From assembly GCA_900549685.1 (NCBI GenBank), contig UROX01000078.1:1-11421 (forward strand): DNA of 11,421 nt, written 5' to 3'. Made by a program: the position numbers and the translations under genes. Each line of letters opens with the position of its first letter. Within the stretch, counting starts at the first letter, position 1. Origin of the DNA: an uncultured Alistipes sp. (GTDB lineage: Bacteria > Bacteroidota > Bacteroidia > Bacteroidales > Rikenellaceae). Below are positions 1 to 6,122 of this stretch, in pieces. Below the pieces are notes generated by a model. The model was given only the letters and a program-made list of their open reading frames with translations. It ran no database searches and was not told the origin of the DNA.

Positions 1-23
1 CAAAACAGACCAAACGCACGATT

Positions 24-1412
24 ATGAATCGTAAGTATATTTTACTTTTTGCCCTTCTATTTGTTTGTGCGAAGCCCGAAACGACGATCCAGGCACAGGT
101 AAAATTCGTGCCGTCGCCCCGCTTGTCGAGCCTCCAGATCCGCGACATCCGCCAGGATCGGTCGGGCTATCTATGGATCGCCACGGCACAAGGACTCAAC
201 CGGTACAACGGATACGAATACGCCCTATTGTCGAAAGACGAGAACACATCACAGACGATCCTCCCCTCGAACAACATCCTGCGGATCATACCCGACGACG
301 AGGACAATCTGTGGATCGCCACCTCCAGGGGCTTATCTCGATACGACTTAAAAGCCGATAAAATAACGACTTACCCGATCGAAGACAAAAGCGAATATCA
401 TATTACCGACCTCGTCGAAGACCCCCAGGGGACAATATGGATGAGTACGTTCCGTTACGGCGTATACCGAATAGACTCCCCGGAAAGCAGTCCGATCAGA
501 CTCGACATCCCCGACGACGCCCCCCAGACCGCACAGGCCCTTCTGCAGGAAGACACGACAGCATTGTGGATCGGATACTCCAATCCATCCGCGCTATGCC
601 GGTACGACCGACGGAAAAACGAGTTCGATTTCTACCGGCTACCGAATTATATCGAGATAAACTGTCTCGCCAAATTCGGGCATTCGCAAATGTGGATCGG
701 TACAGACCAAGGCATCCTCGCTTACGACACCCGCAACCGCCGACTGACCACCCTACCGGCATCGCTCGGAAACAATCCGAAGCTGTCCGGCGCAAAGATA
801 TACGGCATTATATTGAATAACAAAGGAGAATACACGATAACCTCAACCTGCGGAGCATATAAATATAGTCCAAAAACAAACCGATTGACCCGTCTGTCGT
901 CCGAGTTCGAAGAAAATAGCGAAAACAACGACATCACCTGCACGCTCGAAGATCGTTCGCACAAGGAATTTACAAAACGAAAAAGACGGACGGGTCGTTT
1001 TTGCACCGGAAAGACTTGCTGGCCCCGTTGGACGGAAAGTCGATCACCGCCTGTTGCGAAGACAGGAAATTCGGACGTCTGTGGTTCGGGTCGCAATACA
1101 GCGGATTGTATTCGATCGGGAAGAACGGCTCCGTGCGACACTTCGACGCCTCGCATCATCCCGCTTTCGGCACGACCGACGGCAACTTCATCCGCACGCT
1201 GTTCTGCGACGAGGCCGGTCAGATATGGATCGGAGCAGGACGTCACCTCATCATCGGGCGGCTCGACGCGAACGGGTTCAGGGAAATCGCCACGTTCAAG
1301 AATTTCGGCCGCATCCTCACCGTCGCGCCCGATGGCGAAGGCAACATCTGGATCGGAGGCTCATCGGGACTATACTGTTTCCCGGCAGGCGCCACGTTTC
1401 CCACGCAGGTAG
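24..1412 (+). CDS. HTCS N-terminal fragment: signal peptide and first beta-propeller, with out-of-frame tail
   Basis: Residues 1-25 form a signal peptide (basic MNRK, hydrophobic ILLFALLFVCA, probable cleavage near IQAQ). Residues about 26-312 carry repeated two-component propeller signatures: LWIATAQGL, LWIATSRGL, IWMSTFRYGV, LWIGYSNPSA and MWIGTDQGI, each marking one blade of the periplasmic sensor. From residue 313 to the stop the chain is Arg/Lys/Ser-rich with no propeller motif, because it is read in the wrong frame over the start of the downstream fragment. If translated, the product would be an exported, incomplete propeller with no membrane anchor or kinase, so it could not signal. 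The start at 24 is chosen because it places the signal peptide correctly; only 23 bases precede it in the window. Confidence 0.6.
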   Translation: MNRKYILLFALLFVCAKPETTIQAQVKFVPSPRLSSLQIRDIRQDRSGYLWIATAQGLNRYNGYEYALLSKDENTSQTILPSNNILRIIPDDEDNLWIATSRGLSRYDLKADKITTYPIEDKSEYHITDLVEDPQGTIWMSTFRYGVYRIDSPESSPIRLDIPDDAPQTAQALLQEDTTALWIGYSNPSALCRYDRRKNEFDFYRLPNYIEINCLAKFGHSQMWIGTDQGILAYDTRNRRLTTLPASLGNNPKLSGAKIYGIILNNKGEYTITSTCGAYKYSPKTNRLTRLSSEFEENSENNDITCTLEDRSHKEFTKRKRRTGRFCTGKTCWPRWTESRSPPVAKTGNSDVCGSGRNTADCIRSGRTAPCDTSTPRIIPLSARPTATSSARCSATRPVRYGSEQDVTSSSGGSTRTGSGKSPRSRISAASSPSRPMAKATSGSEAHRDYTVSRQAPRFPRR

Positions 1413-4105
1413 CCGGCAATACCTCAGTCACGGCGATCTCCGCCTACGGAAAGAACAAAATCGCATACTCGGCTTACGAACAGGATATCTTTATCGTAGA
1501 CAACCGCGATTTCGAGCCGAAAAGGCTGTTCGCCGACGGGAACGATTCATTGGCCATGAACGCATGCTCGGACATCTACCGATCCCGTAACGGAGAACTC
1601 TGGGCAGGCAGTCACTCTCAAGGCCTGTTGCGTTACGATCCGGCGAGCAAGAAAGCGGTCCGGTACACGCGACAGAACGGTCTGCCGAGCAACGACGTGC
1701 TCGCCCTGTCGGAAAGCAGGGACGGACAACTGTGGATCACCACCTCGGCCGGTCTGTCGAAACTGGACACCCGCAGCGGACGCATCAGCAACTTCAACGA
1801 ATCGGATGGACTCCGCAATACGCAATTCTACGACAAGACGCTGCTCTTCGCTTCGGACGGATATATATATATCGGTGGCAACTCCGGAGTGGACTGCATC
1901 CGCCCCGACAGCGTAAAAATCGACTCGTACTGTCCGTCGATCATTTTCGAGGACCTCAAAGTGCAGAACAAGAGCGTCGTTCCCGGAGCGAAGGATTCGC
2001 CTGTGAAACAGAGCATCGCCTTTTCGGACGAAATGGTTCTTTCGCACCGACAGAATTCGTTCAGCATCGACTATGCGGGCATCGACTACAACCATTCGGG
2101 CAAGCTCCGCTATGCCTATCGGCTCGACGGCTTCGACAAGGACTGGATCGAAGCGGGCAGCCACCGCAGGGCCTCCTATTCGAATCTCTCGCCCGGCCGC
2201 TACCGGTTCAGGCTCAAGGTACAGAACGGCGACGGCATATGGAGTCCGGAAACGACCATCGACATACGCGTCAAAGCCTCGCCGTGGCTGACGGGATGGG
2301 CCTACGCGCTCTACATCCTGACGGCGCTTTCGCTCACCGTCCTGATCACGAAACTGTATTTCAGCACGAAATTCAACAAGAAGTCGCTGGAAATATCAGA
2401 AAAACAACGGCTACACGAACAGAAGATCGCCCGGCAGAAGATCGATTTCTACGACAACATTTCGCACGAACTCCGCACTCCGCTGACACTCATCAACGGC
2501 AACATCGATCTGCTGCTCCAGCAACACAAAGCCGAGAACGGCGAGAAAAAACTTCTCTCGACGATCTCGTACAACACCAACAGGCTGCTGAAACTCATCG
2601 ACCAGCTGCTCGACTTCAGCAAGATGGAGAACGACGCTCTCTCTTTGCGGGTATCCCCGACCGAAATCGTTCCGCTGGTGCGGAACATCGGCGACTCGTT
2701 CCGTTTCAACATCAGAAACAGAGGCATTCTCTACAAACTACACACCGAGCGCGAGCACCTGCGGGCGTATGCGGACGAAGACATGATCGAAAAGATCGTG
2801 ACGAACCTGATTTCGAACGCCGTGAAATACACGCCCGACCACGGTTCCATACGTGTCGAAATACACACGACGACCGCCGAAGAAGTGCAAAGGAAATACG
2901 ACGCCCCGACTCCATTCGCCGGGCAATACATGGAACTCGAGATCGCCAACACGAGCGATCCGATCGGTCCCGAACAACTGGCCCGAATCTTCGACCGGTT
3001 CGCCCGGCTCGAACCGACGGACAAAAAAGGACGCATGAACGGAACGGGGATCGGCCTGCATTACACCAAAGCGCTGATACAGAAACACAGAGGATTCATA
3101 CGGGCGACCTGGGACGAGACCTCGGGCCTGACCATGAGTTTCGTCGTTCCGATGGAAGCCGGAGCCTATCGGCCCGAAGAGATATGCGCTCCCTCTCCCG
3201 TGAAAGCTTCCGACGGAATCGTTCTTCCGCCCGACGACGAACTGCCCGTGATGCGGGAACCGACAGGAAAGAAAGCCCACACGCTGCTCATCGTAGAGGA
3301 CGACCCACAAATACACAGCCTGTTGCACGACATCCTCCACAAAGACTACGACCTGCTCCACGCCTACGACGGCGAAGAAGGGCTGAAAATCTGCCGCGAA
3401 CAGATGCCGGATCTGATCGTCAGCGACATCCGCATGCCGGGAACGGACGGTTACGAGCTATGCGCCACGGTCAAGAATACTCCCCGGCTCAACCACATCG
3501 CCGTGATCCTGCTCACGGCCAAAACACGGATCGAAGAACAGATCGAAGGATACGACTGCGGAGCCGACGCCTACATCAACAAACCGTTCCGGCTCAAGCA
3601 CCTGCAATCGGTCATCCGCAGCCAGATCGGCAACATCGACCGGAGAAAAGCCCGCCTCGCCCCGTCGCCGGACACGCCTGCCGACACGATTCAGGAGGTT
3701 CCGGGCGGCAAGCCCATGCCCGCATCGCTTTCGGACATCGACCAGCGGTTCCTCGAGAAGCTGCATTCGTTCATCGACAAGAGCATCGAGAATCCGGACA
3801 TCAACATCAACGTCATCGCCGTGGAGCTGGGCTTCAGCCGGACGAGTTTCTACCGGAAGATGAAAAGTCTCACGGGCATGGCGCCGAACGACTACGTGCG
3901 CAATTTCAAGATGAAGAAAGCCGCCAAGCTGATTCTGGAAGGCAACCTCAGCATCGCGGAAATCTCGGACCAGACGGGTTTCGGTACGCAGTCGCACTTC
4001 TCGACGGCTTTCAAAAAATATTTCGGCGTCAGTCCCAAAGACTACAAGGACAAACACCGAAAGACCGCCGGCAAACCGGTCGCCGGACAGGAAACGAAAA
4101 ACTGA
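1001..4105 (+). CDS. HTCS C-terminal fragment: propeller remainder, Y_Y_Y, TM, histidine kinase, receiver, AraC-type HTH
   Basis: Numbering is from the TTG at 1001, which is simply the first possible start in this frame and not a convincing one. Residues 1-300 continue the propeller (LWFGSQYSGL, IWIGAGRHL, IWIGGSSGL, LWAGSHSQGL, LWITTSAGL, IYIGGNSGV). About 308-425 is a Y_Y_Y domain (YAYRLDGFDKDW, SPGRYRFRLKVQNGDG). A membrane helix lies at about 433-454. The kinase H-box SHELRTP has His489; the N-box NLISNAVKYTP has Asn606; the G-box is GTGIGL at 681-686. The receiver (about 760-875) has VEDD, phospho-acceptor Asp809 in VSDIRMPG, and the conserved Lys in NKPF. About 915-1022 is an AraC-type DNA-binding domain (FSRTSFYRKMKSLTG, IAEISDQTGFGTQSHFSTAFKKYFGVSP). 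All catalytic residues are intact, so only the sensor is damaged. Without the signal peptide this fragment would not be oriented correctly in the membrane. It lies 132 bp upstream of the enzyme genes it presumably controls. Confidence 0.85.
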   Translation: MHRKDLLAPLDGKSITACCEDRKFGRLWFGSQYSGLYSIGKNGSVRHFDASHHPAFGTTDGNFIRTLFCDEAGQIWIGAGRHLIIGRLDANGFREIATFKNFGRILTVAPDGEGNIWIGGSSGLYCFPAGATFPTQVAGNTSVTAISAYGKNKIAYSAYEQDIFIVDNRDFEPKRLFADGNDSLAMNACSDIYRSRNGELWAGSHSQGLLRYDPASKKAVRYTRQNGLPSNDVLALSESRDGQLWITTSAGLSKLDTRSGRISNFNESDGLRNTQFYDKTLLFASDGYIYIGGNSGVDCIRPDSVKIDSYCPSIIFEDLKVQNKSVVPGAKDSPVKQSIAFSDEMVLSHRQNSFSIDYAGIDYNHSGKLRYAYRLDGFDKDWIEAGSHRRASYSNLSPGRYRFRLKVQNGDGIWSPETTIDIRVKASPWLTGWAYALYILTALSLTVLITKLYFSTKFNKKSLEISEKQRLHEQKIARQKIDFYDNISHELRTPLTLINGNIDLLLQQHKAENGEKKLLSTISYNTNRLLKLIDQLLDFSKMENDALSLRVSPTEIVPLVRNIGDSFRFNIRNRGILYKLHTEREHLRAYADEDMIEKIVTNLISNAVKYTPDHGSIRVEIHTTTAEEVQRKYDAPTPFAGQYMELEIANTSDPIGPEQLARIFDRFARLEPTDKKGRMNGTGIGLHYTKALIQKHRGFIRATWDETSGLTMSFVVPMEAGAYRPEEICAPSPVKASDGIVLPPDDELPVMREPTGKKAHTLLIVEDDPQIHSLLHDILHKDYDLLHAYDGEEGLKICREQMPDLIVSDIRMPGTDGYELCATVKNTPRLNHIAVILLTAKTRIEEQIEGYDCGADAYINKPFRLKHLQSVIRSQIGNIDRRKARLAPSPDTPADTIQEVPGGKPMPASLSDIDQRFLEKLHSFIDKSIENPDININVIAVELGFSRTSFYRKMKSLTGMAPNDYVRNFKMKKAAKLILEGNLSIAEISDQTGFGTQSHFSTAFKKYFGVSPKDYKDKHRKTAGKPVAGQETKN

Positions 4106-4115
4106 AGCAGCTCTC

Positions 4116-4138
4116 TTCCGGCAACGATTTGGCCGGAA
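4116..4138 (+). terminator. Hairpin after the HTCS gene, weak terminator candidate
   Basis: A perfect 7-bp inverted repeat, TTCCGGC (4116-4122) and GCCGGAA (4132-4138), encloses a 9-base loop and begins 10 bases after the HTCS stop codon. No run of T follows, so it is a poor intrinsic terminator. Its loop holds the TTTG that is the upstream element of the promoter candidate at 4128-4159, so it may instead be an operator-like palindrome. Confidence 0.35.
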
Positions 4139-4159
4139 ACCGGATATTTGCTATATTTA
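4128..4159 (+). promoter_or_regulatory. Candidate Bacteroidetes promoter for the enzyme operon
   Basis: TTTG at 4128-4131 and TATATTTA at 4152-4159 are 20 bases apart, close to the Bacteroidetes sigma-ABfr pattern of TTTG at -33 and TAnnTTTG at -7; the last base of the -7 box differs. An alternative -7 box is GATATTTG at 4143-4150, also 7 of 8, but it lacks a well-spaced -33. The site lies in the 132-bp gap between the regulator and the first enzyme gene, where an HTCS-controlled promoter is expected. The leader to the ATG at 4238 would be about 70 bases. Confidence 0.45.
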
Positions 4160-4165
4160 CATTGT

Positions 4166-4189
4166 CTATACCCTCGTCCGAAGGGATAG
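4166..4189 (+). other. Stem-loop at the predicted 5' end of the operon mRNA
   Basis: CTATACCCT (4166-4174) pairs with AGGGATAG (4182-4189), giving 8 base pairs with one unpaired A (4170) and a 7-base loop. It starts about 7 bases after the -7 candidate, so it would sit at or next to the transcript's 5' end, a position where stem-loops often stabilise mRNA. The structure is seen in the sequence; the role is inferred. Confidence 0.35.
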
Positions 4190-4237
4190 GGACAGGCACA
4201 TTTCGGAAAAAAGAACGGCAACCTAAACCTAACCATT

Positions 4238-6052
4238 ATGAAGATCAACACTTTACTTACATCCTTATGCGCCGGCAGCCTGTTGCTCTGCGGCTCTGCG
4301 GCAGCACAGAATGTGAACAGCGACGCGTGGGCGGCCACGGACGCGCTCGGCCGCAAAGTCCGCGAACACGACGAGGCCGGCGACAAGAAAAAGGACAAAT
4401 TCGTGGCCATGTTCTACTGGACATGGCACCAGGGCAATGACGATACGACCTGTCAGGTCAAAAATATCTCCGAGATCGTCCGTCAGTACCCGGAAGCGAT
4501 GAAAAGCAACTACCATCCCGCATGGGGCGGGAAAGGCCCCGGAAGCTTATGTTTCTACTGGGAACAGCCTCTGCTGGGTTACTACAAGACGACCGACCCG
4601 TGGGTATTGCGCAAACACGCCGAAATGCTGGCCGACGCCGGCGTGGACGCTGTGTTCTTCGATTGTACCAACGCCAGCCTGACATGGCAGGATTCGTACG
4701 AAGCGCTGCTCAAGACATGGGATCAGGCCCAGAAAGACGGTGTGAACGTGCCGAAAATCGCCTTCATGCTGCCCTTCGGACCTGCCCCCAACTCGCTGGT
4801 ATCGCTCCGACAGCTCTATAACGACCTCTACAAACCGGGACGCTACGAGAACCTGTGGTTTGTATGGAAAGGCAAACCCTGTATCATGGCCTATCCCGAC
4901 AACCTGACCGACTCACCCGAGGACCGGGCCATCGCCGAATTCTTCACGTTCCGGCCCGGCCAGCCCGACTACGTGGACGGCCCGTGGCGGAACGACCAGT
5001 GGGCATGGCTCGAAATCTATCCGCAGCACGGCTATGTGAAAGATGCTTCCGGAAAATTCGAACAGGTCGCCGTCGGTATCGGCCAGAACACCTCGCCGGA
5101 CCGCAAAGGACATTGCGGCGCGTTCAACGTCAAGGACGCCTACGGACGTAATTTCAGTGTACTCAAAGGCTTCGACCCCCGTGTGGACGGATATCTCTAC
5201 GGATGGAACTTCCAGGAACAGTGGAGCAGGGCGTTCGAACTCGATCCCGAGCTGGTGTTCGTGACCGGATGGAACGAATTCACTGCCGGAATGTGGCTGC
5301 CCGAACACAGCTGGAACGGTTTCCCGTTCTCGTTCGTGGACCAGTACAACTGGAACTGCAGCCGCGACATCGAACCCAATGCCGGATGGGGCGACAAGGG
5401 CGACGTCTACTACCTCCAGCTCATCGACAACGTCCGGAAATTCAAAGGTATGGACAAACCCGAGAAGGCATCGGCTCCGCACTCCGTCAAAATCGGAAAA
5501 GCCGACGACTGGGACGAAGTGGCCCCTTACTACAAACACTATAAGGGCAATACCTTCCACCGCGATCACAGAGGACGGTACGACCAGTATTACACGAACA
5601 ACACGGGCCGCAATGACATCGTAGGCGCCAAGGTGGCACGCGACGACAAGAACATCTATTTCCTCGTCGAAACCGCCGAAAAACTCTCGCCCTCGTCCGA
5701 CCGCAACTGGATGATGCTCTTCATCGACGCCGACCGCGACAAGAACACAGGATGGAACGGCTACGACTTTATCGTGAACAGGGTCAGCCCCAAAGGAAAG
5801 AAAGTGTTCGTAGAACGAAACGTCGGTGGACGCTGGGAATGGGAACCCGCAGGAGAAGGCCGATTCGCAGTCCGGAACGACAAACTCGAAATGCAGATCG
5901 CCAGACAGCTCCTCGATCTGCTCGGAGAGGACATCGACATCGAGTTCAAATGGAACGACAACATGCAGGAGAACGGAAACATCATGGACTTCTACGTCAA
6001 TGGAGACACAGCTCCCGGAGGTCGGTTCAACTTCGTTTACACCACAAAATAA
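4238..6052 (+). CDS. Secreted GH71/GH99-like glycosidase with C-terminal CBM9/DOMON-like domain, copy A
   Basis: The 604-residue protein starts with a type I signal peptide (hydrophobic core LLTSLCAGSLLL, cleavage near AAA-Q, residues 23/24); Cys18 follows Leu, so there is no proper lipobox. Residues about 40-400 resemble the GH71/GH99-like (beta/alpha)8 enzymes of Bacteroidetes: FVAMFYWTWH near the start, HPAWG, the Asp142 strand in DAVFFDCTN, a GKPCIMAYPDN strand and FVTGWNEFTAG with Glu347. Residues about 413-604 form a beta-rich CBM9/DOMON-like module (SVKIGKADDW, a DDKNIYFLVE strand, MMLFIDADRDKNTGWNGYDFIVNR). The likely role is hydrolysis of a glycan in the periplasm or outside the cell; linkage and substrate cannot be read. 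Ala350 stands where GH99 has a second Glu. This is the first gene after the promoter candidate and is followed by a strong terminator. Family assignment is fairly firm; activity is not. Confidence 0.75.
   Translation: MKINTLLTSLCAGSLLLCGSAAAQNVNSDAWAATDALGRKVREHDEAGDKKKDKFVAMFYWTWHQGNDDTTCQVKNISEIVRQYPEAMKSNYHPAWGGKGPGSLCFYWEQPLLGYYKTTDPWVLRKHAEMLADAGVDAVFFDCTNASLTWQDSYEALLKTWDQAQKDGVNVPKIAFMLPFGPAPNSLVSLRQLYNDLYKPGRYENLWFVWKGKPCIMAYPDNLTDSPEDRAIAEFFTFRPGQPDYVDGPWRNDQWAWLEIYPQHGYVKDASGKFEQVAVGIGQNTSPDRKGHCGAFNVKDAYGRNFSVLKGFDPRVDGYLYGWNFQEQWSRAFELDPELVFVTGWNEFTAGMWLPEHSWNGFPFSFVDQYNWNCSRDIEPNAGWGDKGDVYYLQLIDNVRKFKGMDKPEKASAPHSVKIGKADDWDEVAPYYKHYKGNTFHRDHRGRYDQYYTNNTGRNDIVGAKVARDDKNIYFLVETAEKLSPSSDRNWMMLFIDADRDKNTGWNGYDFIVNRVSPKGKKVFVERNVGGRWEWEPAGEGRFAVRNDKLEMQIARQLLDLLGEDIDIEFKWNDNMQENGNIMDFYVNGDTAPGGRFNFVYTTK
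5426..6009 (+). repeat. 584-bp perfect direct repeat, copy 1
   Basis: Base-by-base comparison with 7308-7891 shows no difference over 584 bases. The block covers codons from about residue 397 to near the end of copy A, i.e. the linker and nearly all of the CBM9/DOMON-like module. It is bounded by C/T at 5425 versus 7307 and A/C at 6010 versus 7892. Outside it, differences reappear at once, mostly at third codon positions. Confidence 0.95.
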
Positions 6053-6068
6053 TCACATTCCGAGAAAG

Positions 6069-6105
6069 ACAGCCTGCCGGACGAATCTCCGGACAGGCTG
6101 TTTTT
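6069..6105 (+). terminator. Strong intrinsic terminator between the two GH71/99-like paralogues
   Basis: ACAGCCTGCCGG (6069-6080) pairs with CCGG and CAGGCTGT (6089-6092 and 6094-6101), making a 12-bp stem with one bulged A at 6093 and an 8-base loop, followed by TTTTT at 6101-6105. It begins 17 bases after the stop of copy A and ends only 17 bases before the ATG of copy B. That leaves no room for a promoter after it, so copy B and the GH106 gene probably depend on read-through. Confidence 0.85.
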
Positions 6106-6122
6106 CGGCATAAAAACGCGAT

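Larger units (their letters stand above)
24..4105 (+). pseudogene. Hybrid two-component system sensor/regulator (HTCS), frame-broken near position 959
   Basis: Taken together the two frames encode one HTCS of about 1,360 residues, the usual size of this Bacteroidetes family. These proteins span the inner membrane, bind glycan fragments with periplasmic beta-propellers and activate a nearby polysaccharide-utilisation operon. Codons 1-312 (to Ser at 957-959) read in the frame of the ATG at 24; all later domains read in the frame of position 1001. At the joint the expected propeller signature (as in DRSGYLWIATAQGL at residues 45-58) is reduced to DRS followed, in the new frame, by AQGIYK. About seven residues plus one base, that is 22 bp, appear to be missing, which accounts for both the lost motif and the frame change. 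Seen: the break. Inferred: the size of the loss. It could be a true mutation, a population variant or a sequencing error. No suppressor or slippery site is evident. Confidence 0.8.

Noticed and set aside
998..1002. Run of five T near the HTCS break as a programmed frameshift site
   Set aside because: The frame is already changed by about 960, the protein motif itself is missing residues, and no stimulating structure or classic slippery heptamer is seen.
1861..1872. Twelve-base alternating AT tract, a possible phase-variation slip site
   Set aside because: It encodes YIYI within an uninterrupted propeller blade and the frame is intact on both sides; it is too short and is not where the HTCS frame breaks.
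1732..4440. 902-codon + strand frame over the HTCS kinase region running into the next gene
   Set aside because: The product is Arg/Gln/His-rich and has no motifs, whereas the overlapping frame holds all HTCS kinase, receiver and HTH signatures.
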